In this document: positions 14,517 through 23,490 of the stretch, one piece after another
Position numbering within the stretch: position 1 is the first letter of the stretch
Layout: every line of letters starts with the position of its first letter
NCBI RefSeq assembly: GCF_028550395.1
Contig: NZ_JAQQKW010000006.1
Coordinates: forward strand, 1-64,000
Direction: 5' to 3'
DNA length: 64,000 nt
DNA from: Asticcacaulis currens
GTDB lineage: Bacteria; Pseudomonadota; Alphaproteobacteria; Caulobacterales; Caulobacteraceae
Made by a program: the position numbers and the translations under genes
Notes under the pieces: model-generated
What the model was told of the DNA's origin: nothing
What the model saw: the letters and a program-made list of their open reading frames with translations, nothing else
The model's database searches: none

Positions 14517-16088
14517 TTAGTCCAGCTTTACCACCACGACCGACTTGGCCGGGATGGTCAGTTCCAGCGTGCCGTTCTTGATCTTGCCGCCCTTGAAGGG
14601 GGCCAGAGAGATGGTTTCCGGCTGGCCCGGCACATTGTGAGCGTCCATCTTGTCCGCGGTCAGCACGTCACCCGACACCGATTTGGCTTTCAGCGTGCCG
14701 AGATTGATGTTCAGCACATAGCCTTCGGTCAGGTTGGTATTGGCGACGCCGATATAGGTCTTGCCGTCCTTGGCCCTGGCGGCGGTGACGTTAAAGGCCG
14801 GATAGTCCTGAAGCACGCCCTTGCCGTCCTTGCCTTGCAGGTTCGGGGCGGTGACGTCGAGCGGGAGGACGGTGGCGTCCTGGAAGGGCACGTACATCTT
14901 GTAGGCGTAATAGGTCGGCGTCAGGGCCATCTTTTCCTTGTCGGTCAGGATCATGGCCTGAAGGACGTTGATGGTCTGGGCGATATTGGTCATCTTCACG
15001 CGGTCGGTATGGCGGTGGAAGATGTTGAAATTATAGGCCGCCACAATGCCGTCGCGCAGGGTGTTCTGCTGATAGAGGTGGCCGGGATTGGTGCCGGGCT
15101 CGACATCGTACCAGGTGCCCCATTCATCGACATAGAGGGCGATGCGCTTTTTCGGATCGTGCTTGTCCATGGCCGCGCTGTGGTCACGGATGATCTGATC
15201 CATGCGTGAGGTCTGATAGAAGGTCGAGTACCACTGATCGACGGGGAAGTTGGTCGCCGGCCCCTTCTTGTCCCAGTTGGACGTCGGCAGGGTGTAGTAG
15301 TGCAGCGAGATGGCGTCCATGCGGTTGCCGGCGCGGCCGACCACGACGTCGGTCCAGTTGATGTCGCCGGCGTTGGAGCCCGAAGCGACGCGCACGGCCG
15401 AATTGTCGGCGCCCTTATGGAAGAAGGCGGAGAAGCGGCGGTATTCGTCGGCATAGTATTCCGGGCGCATTTCGCCGCCACAGCCCCAGCTTTCGTTGCC
15501 GATGCCGATGAAGGGCACTTTGAAGGGTTTGTCACGGCCATTGGCGCGGCGTTCCTGCGCCAGCGTGTCGTCGCCGGGCGAGGTCATATATTCGATCCAT
15601 TCGCGCATCTCGGTCGGGTTGGACGAGCCGACATTGATCGAGACATAGGCTTCGGTGCCGACCTGCTCGACGAAATCGAAGAATTCGTGCGTGCCGAAGG
15701 CGTTGGTTTCCGGCGTGCCGCCCCACCAGTTGTTCTTGCGCGACGGGCGCTTGGCCGGATCGCCGATGCCGTCGCGCCAGTGATATTCGTCAGCGAAGCA
15801 GCCGCCGGGCCAGCGCACGACCGGCATCTTGATGGCTTTCAGCGCCGCCACCACGTCATTGCGGATGCCGCGCGTGTTGGGGATCGACGAGTCCTTACCC
15901 ACCCAGATGCCTTCATAGACGCCAAGGCCAAGGTGTTCGGAAAACTGACCGTAGATCTGACGCGGGATTTCCAGACCCGGCTGATCCGGCTTCAGCGTGG
16001 CGTCGATTTTGGCCGGAGCCGCGAAGGCCACGGAGGCCGAACAGCCGATGGCGGCCGTCAGCGCCAGGGCGGTGAGTGTTTTGAACAT
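14517..16088 (-). CDS. abfA: Secreted alpha-L-arabinofuranosidase, GH51
   Basis: A 523-residue enzyme with an N-terminal signal peptide (about 23 residues, ending AFAAP). The (beta/alpha)8 domain carries the acid/base in GIGNESWGCGG (Glu199) and the nucleophile in LYVDEWGTWYDV (Glu322). The motif VRWPGGCFADEYHW (91-104) is typical of GH51. The C-terminal beta-sandwich domain ends at a lysine-rich strand (PAKSVVVVKLD). It releases terminal arabinofuranosyl groups from arabinan or arabinoxylan. The signal peptide places it in the periplasm or outside, unlike most GH51 enzymes. It is a single-gene unit with its own terminator. Confidence 0.95.
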   Translation of the reverse strand: MFKTLTALALTAAIGCSASVAFAAPAKIDATLKPDQPGLEIPRQIYGQFSEHLGLGVYEGIWVGKDSSIPNTRGIRNDVVAALKAIKMPVVRWPGGCFADEYHWRDGIGDPAKRPSRKNNWWGGTPETNAFGTHEFFDFVEQVGTEAYVSINVGSSNPTEMREWIEYMTSPGDDTLAQERRANGRDKPFKVPFIGIGNESWGCGGEMRPEYYADEYRRFSAFFHKGADNSAVRVASGSNAGDINWTDVVVGRAGNRMDAISLHYYTLPTSNWDKKGPATNFPVDQWYSTFYQTSRMDQIIRDHSAAMDKHDPKKRIALYVDEWGTWYDVEPGTNPGHLYQQNTLRDGIVAAYNFNIFHRHTDRVKMTNIAQTINVLQAMILTDKEKMALTPTYYAYKMYVPFQDATVLPLDVTAPNLQGKDGKGVLQDYPAFNVTAARAKDGKTYIGVANTNLTEGYVLNINLGTLKAKSVSGDVLTADKMDAHNVPGQPETISLAPFKGGKIKNGTLELTIPAKSVVVVKLD

Positions 16089-16555
16089 GGGCTTACCTCT
16101 TTTGGGTGATGTGTCGGGCGGGATAGCTCTCTGGCAGGTGGCACTGCATCCCCGGCTTCTTATTATGTCCTACAATTAGCATGGCATCGGGTGAAATCAA
16201 CTCTGTTCAAGCGCATTCCGAAAAGTGTGAGGCGGTTTTGGCTTCGCCGAACTCCGTTTCGCAGTCCAATGCGCGACCCCGTCCTATGCAACCGATTGAA
16301 GGACGGTCACGTGCGCATGACGGCTTTTTGAGCGCTGCGTGAACGCCAAAAGTGTAGGATGGTCAAAGGTTTGCGGCTCGGACTCAGCGACCGCATAGCG
16401 AAGCGACCTTTAATAATGGCATCCTTATGGCCCGTGCCGCCATTTAGAGCCCACGACATTGCGGTGCACCCCTGAGGGCTTACGCACCGCTTAACGGCCC
16501 GATTGTGTGGCCTGTGGCTTCCTTTGCGAAGTCCTTAAGACTGACGGTTTGACAG
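16089..16555. other. Intergenic region between abfA and otsB
   Basis: 467 bp between divergent genes. No frame has coding character. It should contain the abfA promoter (left side, minus strand) and the otsB promoter (right side). I looked for an EcfG-type GGAAC...CGTT stress promoter before otsB and did not find a convincing one. Confidence 0.5.
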
Positions 16556-17302
16556 ATGAGATTACCTGAGCGGCTGGACGCGCGGACAACGGCGCTGTTC
16601 CTCGATATCGACGGCACCCTGGCCCATATTCGACCGCGTCCGGAGGATGTCGGCCCGGAACCGCGCCGGACCGACCTGCTGGGCCGGGCGCGTCGGGTGC
16701 TGACCGGACGGCTGGCCATATTGTCGGGGCGTTCGATTGCGGAGATTGACTATATTACCGGTAATACGGTGCGGGCTGTGGCGGGTGTGCATGGGCTTGA
16801 GCGCCGCGATGCGGAGGGGGAGCGTCGCGATCAGATACTGACCGAGGCGGTGCGCCACGCGCTGGAACAGGCGTTGCTGGTGCTGGGGGCGCTGGCGGAG
16901 CAGAAGCCCGGTGTCCTGATCGAAACCAAGGGGCAGTCGATCGGTGTACACTACCGCCTCAATCCGCAGGCAGAGGGCATGGTGCGCACCATCACGGCCA
17001 ATATCGCGCAAAATTCGCCTCTGGTGCTGCAACCGGGCGACCGCGTGGTCGAGCTGCGCGCGCCGGGCCCGGACAAGGGCGATGCCCTACGTGCCTTTAT
17101 GAATGAGCCGCCGTTTGAAGGCTTCAGGCCGGTGTTTGTCGGCGATGACCTGACCGACGAACACGCCTTTCGGGCTGCCGCGCAACTGGGCGGCTTCGGC
17201 ATATTGGTGGGGGAGGCGAGGGACAGTGCCGCGTCCTTCCGTCTGCCCAATGTGCAGGCCGTGCTCGACTGGCTGGAAGCGGGGGTAACCCATCATGCCT
17301 GA
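16556..17302 (+). CDS. otsB: Trehalose-6-phosphate phosphatase
   Basis: A 248-residue HAD-superfamily phosphatase. Motif I is LFLDIDGTLAHI (Asp17 nucleophile, Asp19). Motif II is LAILSGRS. Motif IV is PVFVGDDLTDEHAF. It removes phosphate from trehalose-6-phosphate, the second step of the OtsAB pathway that makes trehalose as an osmo- and stress protectant. The gene is the first of a three-gene operon and overlaps the GH15 gene by 8 bases; the synthase otsA is the last. Confidence 0.95.
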   Translation: MRLPERLDARTTALFLDIDGTLAHIRPRPEDVGPEPRRTDLLGRARRVLTGRLAILSGRSIAEIDYITGNTVRAVAGVHGLERRDAEGERRDQILTEAVRHALEQALLVLGALAEQKPGVLIETKGQSIGVHYRLNPQAEGMVRTITANIAQNSPLVLQPGDRVVELRAPGPDKGDALRAFMNEPPFEGFRPVFVGDDLTDEHAFRAAAQLGGFGILVGEARDSAASFRLPNVQAVLDWLEAGVTHHA

Positions 17303-19154
17303 TCAGTCGCCCTCCGTGCCGGTCACCGCGACCGCCTCCGCCCCGCGCAGCGGACCGCTCAGCCATACGCTCGATCTGGGGCTGATCGGCAATGGCACGG
17401 TGTCGGCCCTGATCGACGACCGCGGTAACTGGGTATGGGCCTGCATCCCGCGCTTTGACGGCGACCCGGTGTTCAGCAACCTTTTGAGCGGTGTGGCGGC
17501 GAACGAGGCAACAGCAGAGGGCGTGTGGGCCATCGACCTCATCGGCTTTGCGCGCGCCGAACAGGCCTATGAACGCAACAGCGCCGTGCTGCGCACCGTT
17601 CTCACCGACGAAAAGGGCGCGCAGCTTGAGATTCTCGACTTCTGCCCGCGCTTTCGCCACCACGAGCGGCAGTACCGCCCCGTGGCCTTCTGCCGTCTGC
17701 TGAGGCCGTTGAGCGGTGCGCCGCGTATTCGGGTACGATTGCGGCCCATGCGCGACTATGGCGCGCAGCGCGCGCCGCATTCCTTCGGCTCCAACCATAT
17801 CCGCTTTATGGGCACGGACACCGATCTGCGCCTGACCACCAACTGCCCCGTGTCGCACCTGCTGAATGAGCGCACCTTCCGCGTCGAGGAGCCGCTGGCC
17901 TTCTTCCTGGGGCCGGATGAGCCGTTTTCAACCGGTATCCTGCAAGGGGTGCGCGACATGTACGAGCAGACCGACGCCTACTGGAAGCGCTGGGTGCGCA
18001 CCCTGTCCCTGCCGCTGGAGTGGCAGGAGGCGACCATCCGCGCCGCCATCGCCCTGAAGCTATGCGTTTATGAAGAGACGGGCGCCATTGTAGCGGCCAT
18101 GACCACCTCCATTCCTGAAGCCCCGGATTCCGGACGCAACTGGGATTACCGCTACTGCTGGATCCGCGACGCCTATTATGTGGTGCAGGCCCTGACGCGG
18201 CTGGGGGCCGTCGATATCCTCGAAAACTACCTGAAATATCTGCGCAATATCGTCGATCAGGCGGGCGACGGGCCGATCCAGCCCGTCTATGGCATCGGCT
18301 TCGGCCCGGAATTGCCGGAAACCGAGGCGACGGCCTTGCCCGGCTATGGCGGCATGGGGCCGGTGCGCGTCGGCAATCTGGCCTATATCCAGCATCAGCA
18401 CGACGTCTATGGGCAGATCGTCCTGTCGTCGGTGCACGCCTTCTTCGATCAGCGCCTGCTGCAACCGGGGACGGAAAGCGATTTTCGCGCGCTGGAACGC
18501 ATGGGCGAGCGGGCTTTGGAGGTGTTTGACAAGCCCGATGCCGGCCTGTGGGAATACCGCACCCTGTCCAACATCCATACCTATTCGGCCCTGATGTGCT
18601 GGGCGGCCTGCGACCGGCTGGAAAACGCGGCTCTGGCGCTGGGGCTGGTCGACCGCGCCGAGGTGTGGCGGGGCCACGCCCGCACCATCCGCGCCGCTAT
18701 CGAGTCGCGCGCCTTCTGCGGCGAAGGCGGCAGTTTCAGCGCCTGTTTCGACCACGCACAACTGGACGCCAGCCTGCTTCAGATGATCGACCTGCGCTTT
18801 TTGACGCCTGACGATCCGCGCCATTTGGCGACGCTGGCGGCTGTCGAGGCCGGGTTGCGGCGCGGCGAGCACATGCTGCGCTACGCCGTGCCCGACGATT
18901 TCGGCGAGCCGGAAACGGCGTTCAACTTCTGCACCTTCTGGCTGATCGAGGCCCTGCACCATGCGGGCCGCAGCGATGAGGCGCGCACCCTGTTCGACGG
19001 GATGCTGAAACGACGGACGGCGGCCGGTCTGCTGTCCGAGGATACGGCCTACGACGACGGTCAGCTGTGGGGCAACTACCCGCAAACCTATTCGCTGGTC
19101 GGGATCATCAACTGCGCCGGGCTGCTCAGCCGCCCGTGGCGCGATGTCAGGTAA
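17295..19154 (+). CDS. GH15 family glycoside hydrolase between otsB and otsA
   Basis: A 619-residue protein with an N-terminal beta domain and an (alpha/alpha)6 GH15 domain. Typical motifs are GRNWDYRYCWIRDAYYVVQAL (around residues 278-298) and GLWEYR (about residue 417), with a C-terminal TFWLIEALHHAGRSDEA. GH15 proteins of this build include bacterial trehalases and glucoamylase-like enzymes; there is no signal peptide, so it acts in the cytoplasm. Its place inside the trehalose operon suggests trehalose or a trehalose derivative as substrate, giving the cell synthesis and breakdown in one unit. This substrate is inferred from context only. Confidence 0.88.
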   Translation: MPDQSPSVPVTATASAPRSGPLSHTLDLGLIGNGTVSALIDDRGNWVWACIPRFDGDPVFSNLLSGVAANEATAEGVWAIDLIGFARAEQAYERNSAVLRTVLTDEKGAQLEILDFCPRFRHHERQYRPVAFCRLLRPLSGAPRIRVRLRPMRDYGAQRAPHSFGSNHIRFMGTDTDLRLTTNCPVSHLLNERTFRVEEPLAFFLGPDEPFSTGILQGVRDMYEQTDAYWKRWVRTLSLPLEWQEATIRAAIALKLCVYEETGAIVAAMTTSIPEAPDSGRNWDYRYCWIRDAYYVVQALTRLGAVDILENYLKYLRNIVDQAGDGPIQPVYGIGFGPELPETEATALPGYGGMGPVRVGNLAYIQHQHDVYGQIVLSSVHAFFDQRLLQPGTESDFRALERMGERALEVFDKPDAGLWEYRTLSNIHTYSALMCWAACDRLENAALALGLVDRAEVWRGHARTIRAAIESRAFCGEGGSFSACFDHAQLDASLLQMIDLRFLTPDDPRHLATLAAVEAGLRRGEHMLRYAVPDDFGEPETAFNFCTFWLIEALHHAGRSDEARTLFDGMLKRRTAAGLLSEDTAYDDGQLWGNYPQTYSLVGIINCAGLLSRPWRDVR

Positions 19155-19166
19155 GGAGTAGAAGTC

Positions 19167-20618
19167 ATGGGGCGACTAATCGTTGTATCCAACCGCGTCA
19201 ACCCGCCGAGCGACGCCAGCGTCGGCACGCAGGGCGGGCTGGCCATGGCCCTGTCGGCGGCCCTGCGCGAAGAAAACGGCATCTGGTTCGGCTGGTCCGG
19301 GCAGACGACCGAGGCCTTTACCGGCCATCTGTCGATCCAGAAGATCGGCGGCGTCACCGTGGCCCTGACCGACCTGGAGGCGCAGGACGTACAGGAATAT
19401 TACAACGGCTACGCCAACCGCACCCTGTGGCCGCTGTTCCATTACCGCACCGACCTCGTGGCCTTTGAGCGCAGCTTTGACGAGGGCTATTTGCGCGTCA
19501 ATCAGCGCTTTGCCGATACCCTGTTCCCGCTGGTCGAGAAAGAGGACCTGTTGTGGGTGCAGGACTATCACCTGCTGCCGCTGGCCTCGATGCTGCGCAA
19601 GCACGGGGTGAGCAACCGCATCGGCTTCTTCCTGCACATTCCGTGGCCGGCCATGCGCGTGTTTCAAACCCTGCCCAAGCATCGCGAGCTGGTCGAAACC
19701 CTGTTCGACTATGACCTGCTCGGCTTTCAGACCGAAGACAGCCTCAATGCCTTTCAGGAATATGTGGTGCACGCCGCTGACGGCGAGAGGTTGCCCGATG
19801 GCCGTCTGCGCGCCTTTGGCAAGACGATCCGCGCCGGGGCCTTCCCCATCGGTATCGACAGCGAGGACTTTACGGCGGCCGCCACCTCGGACAAGGCGCT
19901 GGCCTTCTACAATCTGATGCGCAATTCGCAGGCCGGGCGCAAGATGATCACCGGGGTCGATCGGCTCGACTATTCCAAGGGGCTGGAGGAGCGTTTTCTG
20001 GCCTATGAGCAGTTCCTCAACAACCATCCGCGCATGGAAGGCGAGGTCTTCCTGATGCAGATCGCCACGGCGACGCGCGAAGAGGTCAATACCTATCAGG
20101 AACTGCGCGCGCGACTCGACAGCCTGTCCGGGCGCATCAATGGCGAACACGCCACCATTGACTGGGTGCCGGTGCGCTATGTCAACCGCGCCTATCGCCG
20201 GGATGAGCTGGCGGGTATCTACCGCGCCTCGCACGTCGGGCTGGTGACGCCGTTGCGCGACGGCATGAATCTGGTGGCCAAGGAGTTTGTGGCGGGGCAG
20301 GACGAACGCGATCCGGGGGTGCTTATCCTGTCGGAATTTGCCGGGGCGGCGGCGCAGATGCAGGCGGCGCTGATCGTCAACCCGTTCGACCGTCAGGCCA
20401 TGGCCGAAGCCATTGCCGAGGCGGTGCATATGCCGCTCAAGGAACGCAGGCAGCGCCACGAAGACCTGATGCGCGGCGTGATGGCCGAGGACGTGGTGTG
20501 GTGGCGCAACGACTTTGTGGCCAAGCTGAAAGACGAAGGCGAGGTGACGCCCGACGGCGACACCTTTCCGGAAGACCAGCCCGACGACAGGGTCGTGACA
20601 TTGCCTGTGGCGAGCTAG
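19167..20618 (+). CDS. otsA: Trehalose-6-phosphate synthase
   Basis: A 483-residue GT20 glycosyltransferase that joins glucose from a nucleotide sugar to glucose-6-phosphate. Hallmarks: LIVVSNRV (4-11), [19 protein letters not shown]-type motif [44 protein letters not shown] and [14 protein letters not shown]. Full length. It follows the GH15 gene by 12 bases with an AAGGAG Shine-Dalgarno. A hairpin follows the stop. Confidence 0.96.
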   Translation: MGRLIVVSNRVNPPSDASVGTQGGLAMALSAALREENGIWFGWSGQTTEAFTGHLSIQKIGGVTVALTDLEAQDVQEYYNGYANRTLWPLFHYRTDLVAFERSFDEGYLRVNQRFADTLFPLVEKEDLLWVQDYHLLPLASMLRKHGVSNRIGFFLHIPWPAMRVFQTLPKHRELVETLFDYDLLGFQTEDSLNAFQEYVVHAADGERLPDGRLRAFGKTIRAGAFPIGIDSEDFTAAATSDKALAFYNLMRNSQAGRKMITGVDRLDYSKGLEERFLAYEQFLNNHPRMEGEVFLMQIATATREEVNTYQELRARLDSLSGRINGEHATIDWVPVRYVNRAYRRDELAGIYRASHVGLVTPLRDGMNLVAKEFVAGQDERDPGVLILSEFAGAAAQMQAALIVNPFDRQAMAEAIAEAVHMPLKERRQRHEDLMRGVMAEDVVWWRNDFVAKLKDEGEVTPDGDTFPEDQPDDRVVTLPVAS

Positions 20619-20620
20619 AT

Positions 20621-20651
20621 CTCCTCCCCATTGCTACGCAATAGGGAGGAG
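20621..20651. repeat. CTCCTCCC...GGGAGGAG palindromic repeat after otsA
   Basis: CTCCTCCC (20621-20628) and GGGAGGAG (20644-20651) with inner ATTGC/GCAAT arms. One member of a family of 'cctccc...gggagg' palindromes found at several other intergenic sites in this window; here it lies between two converging genes and may act as a terminator. Confidence 0.65.
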
Positions 20652-20661
20652 GCGACATAAC

Positions 20662-21273
20662 TTACGCTGCGGCCAGTTCGCTCAGGGCCTTGGCGGCGCT
20701 TTCAATCGCCGCGGCCTTGATGTCCGGACCGAAGGCCATGGCTTCCGAGCGGATAAAGGTCACGTCGGTGATGCCGATGAAGCCCAGCAGCGTGCGGATA
20801 TGGCCTTCCTGAAAATCCATCACCGAGGCGGGGCCTTCCGAATACTTGCCGTCGCGCGTTTCGATGACCACGGCCTTCTTGCCCTTGACCAGACCTTCCG
20901 GGCCGGACTCGGTGTAGCGGAAGGTGCGACCGGCGCGCAGCACGTAGTCAAACCACGTCTTCAGCAGGGCCGACATGCCGAAATTATACATCGGCGCGCC
21001 GAGGACGAGGATATCAGCCGCCTCAAGTTCCGACACGCGCGCTTCGACGGTTTCGGCCAGGGCCGAGGCTTCGGCGCTTTCGCCGATATTGCCGAAGAAG
21101 CCGTTGATGTTCGAGGCGCTCAGCACCGGCAGCGGGTTGAGGCCGAGGTCGAGTTCGATGAACTGCGTTTTGGCGTCGGCCTTCAGCAGGCTATCCTTGT
21201 AGGTTTCGACCAGCTGGCGCGAGATCGAGCCTTCGCCCTTGATCGAGGAGTTGACGATGAGAACCTTGGACAT
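20662..21273 (-). CDS. azoR: FMN-dependent NADH-azoreductase
   Basis: A 203-residue flavodoxin-like quinone/azo reductase. The FMN-binding start is KVLIVNSSIKGEGSISRQL; the active-site segment PMYNFGMSALLKTWFDYVLRAGRTFRY (about residues 95-120) is diagnostic of AzoR. These enzymes reduce azo compounds and quinones by two electrons using NADH and protect against thiol stress. It stands alone between otsA and the pirin gene. Start at ATG 21273 with AAGGAG close upstream. Confidence 0.95.
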   Translation of the reverse strand: MSKVLIVNSSIKGEGSISRQLVETYKDSLLKADAKTQFIELDLGLNPLPVLSASNINGFFGNIGESAEASALAETVEARVSELEAADILVLGAPMYNFGMSALLKTWFDYVLRAGRTFRYTESGPEGLVKGKKAVVIETRDGKYSEGPASVMDFQEGHIRTLLGFIGITDVTFIRSEAMAFGPDIKAAAIESAAKALSELAAA

Positions 21274-21369
21274 GGTAGTCTCCTTGCGTAAAAGATAACC
21301 GTAACAGATACGATTCTATATTTGGGGTGAGCCTAACCCGTCAAGAGGGGACGGGTCAGACGTCAGGGG

Positions 21370-22200
21370 TTAAAACCGCCCGGCCTGATAGTCGGCAAAG
21401 GCCTGATAGATTTCCTGCGGCGTGTTCATCACGAACGGGCCGTGGCGGGCGATGGGCTCCTTCAGCGGCTGGCCCAGCACGACCAGCACACGGGCACCGT
21501 CAATCCCGCCGGTGAGCGGCAGTTCGGCCCCTTCGGTGAGAACCGCCGCCTGACCGCGCGCCACGCTCTGACCGTTGATCAGGGCATCGCCATCGAAGAC
21601 ATAGGCGAAACCGGCATGGCCTGCGGGCACAGGCAGGGTGAGGGCAGCCCCGCCGTCCAGCGACACATCGGCGATAAACGGCTTCGTCGTCGGCGACTGG
21701 ATCGGCCCGGTCTGCCCCTGATAGGTTCCGGCCAGCAGCTTGACCCAGGCATCCGAATGGCGGACCACCGGGATGGTGTTCGCGGGCACGTCCTTATACT
21801 GCGGATTGAGCATCTTTTCCTTGGCGGGCAGGTTCAGCCACAGTTGAAAGCCCTGCATCAGGCCGTCTTCCTGCTCCGGCATTTCGGAGTGGACGAGGCC
21901 GCGTGCCGTGGTCATCCATTGCACGTCGCCGGGGCCCAGAAGGCCTTCATTGCCCTTGGAATCCTTATGGCGCATCCGCCCGGCAAGCATGTAGGTGATG
22001 GTTTCAAAGCCGCGGTGCGGGTGATCGGGGAAGCCGGCAATATAGGCCTGCGGGTCGTCCGAGCGGAACTCATCCAGCATCAGGAAGGGATCGACCTCCG
22101 GCAGGGCCTGCGTGCCCAGAACGCGGGTCAGCTTGACGCCCGCGCCATCGGTGGCCGGCAGGCCGCGCACGAGGCGGGTAACGCTGCGTTGTGTGGTCAT
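21370..22200 (-). CDS. Pirin-family protein
   Basis: A 276-residue bicupin. The N-terminal cupin has the metal site PDHPHRGFETITYMLAGR and a second ligand group LVHSEMPEQ. The C-terminal cupin is Pirin_C. Bacterial pirins act as quercetin dioxygenases or as redox-dependent partners of metabolic enzymes. It is divergent from the LysR gene at 22337, a common pairing in which the LysR protein controls the pirin. Confidence 0.93.
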   Translation of the reverse strand: MTTQRSVTRLVRGLPATDGAGVKLTRVLGTQALPEVDPFLMLDEFRSDDPQAYIAGFPDHPHRGFETITYMLAGRMRHKDSKGNEGLLGPGDVQWMTTARGLVHSEMPEQEDGLMQGFQLWLNLPAKEKMLNPQYKDVPANTIPVVRHSDAWVKLLAGTYQGQTGPIQSPTTKPFIADVSLDGGAALTLPVPAGHAGFAYVFDGDALINGQSVARGQAAVLTEGAELPLTGGIDGARVLVVLGQPLKEPIARHGPFVMNTPQEIYQAFADYQAGRF

Positions 22201-22336
22201 GGTGGTGTCTTTCCAAACGGGGGAGCGGGGGCTCCCCGTGTTGACGAGACGTATAGCCGGGTTTATGCGTTGTCAGAAGCCTGCAAAAATGAACCCCGGT
22301 GTTTCACTCAGAGCAACGCTGGAAGGAAGGACACCC

Positions 22337-23236
22337 ATGACCCCCGGAGTCGATCTCGACGATCTCAACGCCTTCTTTCTGGTGGTGGAAACCGGCTCCT
22401 TTGCGCGGGCGGCCGACCGGCTGGGGGTGGCCAAGTCCATCGTCTCGCGTCGCGTGGCGCACCTCGAAGACCAGTTGAAGGCGCGGCTTCTGACGCGCAC
22501 GGCGCGCGGCACCCAGACCACCGATGTCGGGGCGCTCTATTACGCCAAGGCGCGCGAAGCCATGGCGCAGCTTGAGGCGGCGCAGGAGGCGGTCAATGAC
22601 GCCATGCTGGAGGTTGCCGGGCCCATTCGCCTGTCCGCGCCGCTGACGTTCGGCGTGTCGCACCTGGCCCCCGTCCTGACCGAATTTGCCGTGCGCAACC
22701 CGCGCATCGAGCTGGATGTCAGCTTCGATGATCGCCGCGTCGATGTGCTGGCCGGGGGCTTCGACGTGGTGATCCGTATCGGCGAACTGACCGACTCGAC
22801 GCTGATCGCGCGCCGCATCGGGCATATCAACGGCATGATCGTCGCCAGCCCCGACTATCTGAGTAAGAAAGGTACGCCGCAGACGCCCGACGATCTGGGG
22901 CAACTCGATTGCCTGCTCTACACCAATGTCGCCCCCGGCGACGTCTGGCGCTTCGTCGTCAATGGTGAGGAGCGCATGGTGCGTATCCCGGTGCGCCTGC
23001 GCTCGGACAATGGCGACATGCTGCTCAGCGCGGCGGTGGCCGGACTGGGCGTGGCGCGCCTGCCGGCCTTTATCAGCAGCGAGGCCATTGCGTCGGGGCA
23101 GGTGGTGCCCATCCTGCCGGAGTATAATACCACCGTGCCGCTATGCGCCGTCATGCCGCCCGGACGTTCGCGCACGGCGCGGGTGCGGGCGCTGGTCGAT
23201 TTTCTGGCCCTGCGCTTCGCCAATGAGGTCTTGTAA
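22337..23236 (+). CDS. LysR-family transcriptional regulator
   Basis: A 299-residue protein starting at ATG 22337 after GGAAGGAAGG; the longer open frame overlaps the divergent pirin gene. The N-terminal wHTH is LDDLNAFFLVVETGSFARAADRLGVAKSIVSRRVAHLE and the C-terminal substrate-binding domain follows (residues 90-290). It is divergent from the pirin gene and is followed by the purine operon after 95 bp. It may control pirin, the purine operon, or both. Confidence 0.93.
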   Translation: MTPGVDLDDLNAFFLVVETGSFARAADRLGVAKSIVSRRVAHLEDQLKARLLTRTARGTQTTDVGALYYAKAREAMAQLEAAQEAVNDAMLEVAGPIRLSAPLTFGVSHLAPVLTEFAVRNPRIELDVSFDDRRVDVLAGGFDVVIRIGELTDSTLIARRIGHINGMIVASPDYLSKKGTPQTPDDLGQLDCLLYTNVAPGDVWRFVVNGEERMVRIPVRLRSDNGDMLLSAAVAGLGVARLPAFISSEAIASGQVVPILPEYNTTVPLCAVMPPGRSRTARVRALVDFLALRFANEVL

Positions 23237-23331
23237 ACGCGCCGCCTACGGAAGATTGTTGCGGGTGCGAAAAGGGGCTTGTCAGGCTTGGTGAAACGTT
23301 TAAGTTCATATTTGACAACACGGAGGCGGTG

Positions 23332-23490
23332 ATGGAACCGGAGGATTTCGACCGGTTGAGCGAAGGGGCGGCGGCCTTTCTGGGCCTGTCCCTCAGCGCG
23401 GACAGTCAGGCGGCGGTGAGCGCCACTTTGCGGCTTCTGCATCAGCACGCGGCCATTATCGAGGATGCGTTTAAGGACGCCGAGGCATGA
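23332..23490 (+). CDS. AtzG/HpxX-like small subunit (DUF4089)
   Basis: A 52-residue protein (MEPEDFDRLSEGAAAFLGLSL...HQHAAIIEDAFKDAEA), preceded by GGAGGCGG. DUF4089 proteins are GatC-like partners that form a complex with the AtzE/HpxY amidase, as shown for AtzG-AtzE in cyanuric acid breakdown. The stop overlaps the start of the AtzE-like gene (ATGA). It is the first gene of the purine-catabolism operon. Confidence 0.88.
   Translation: MEPEDFDRLSEGAAAFLGLSLSADSQAAVSATLRLLHQHAAIIEDAFKDAEA

Noticed and set aside
16089-16555. EcfG-type stress promoter before otsB
   Set aside because: Searched for GGAAC with CGTT 16-17 bases later; no convincing match.
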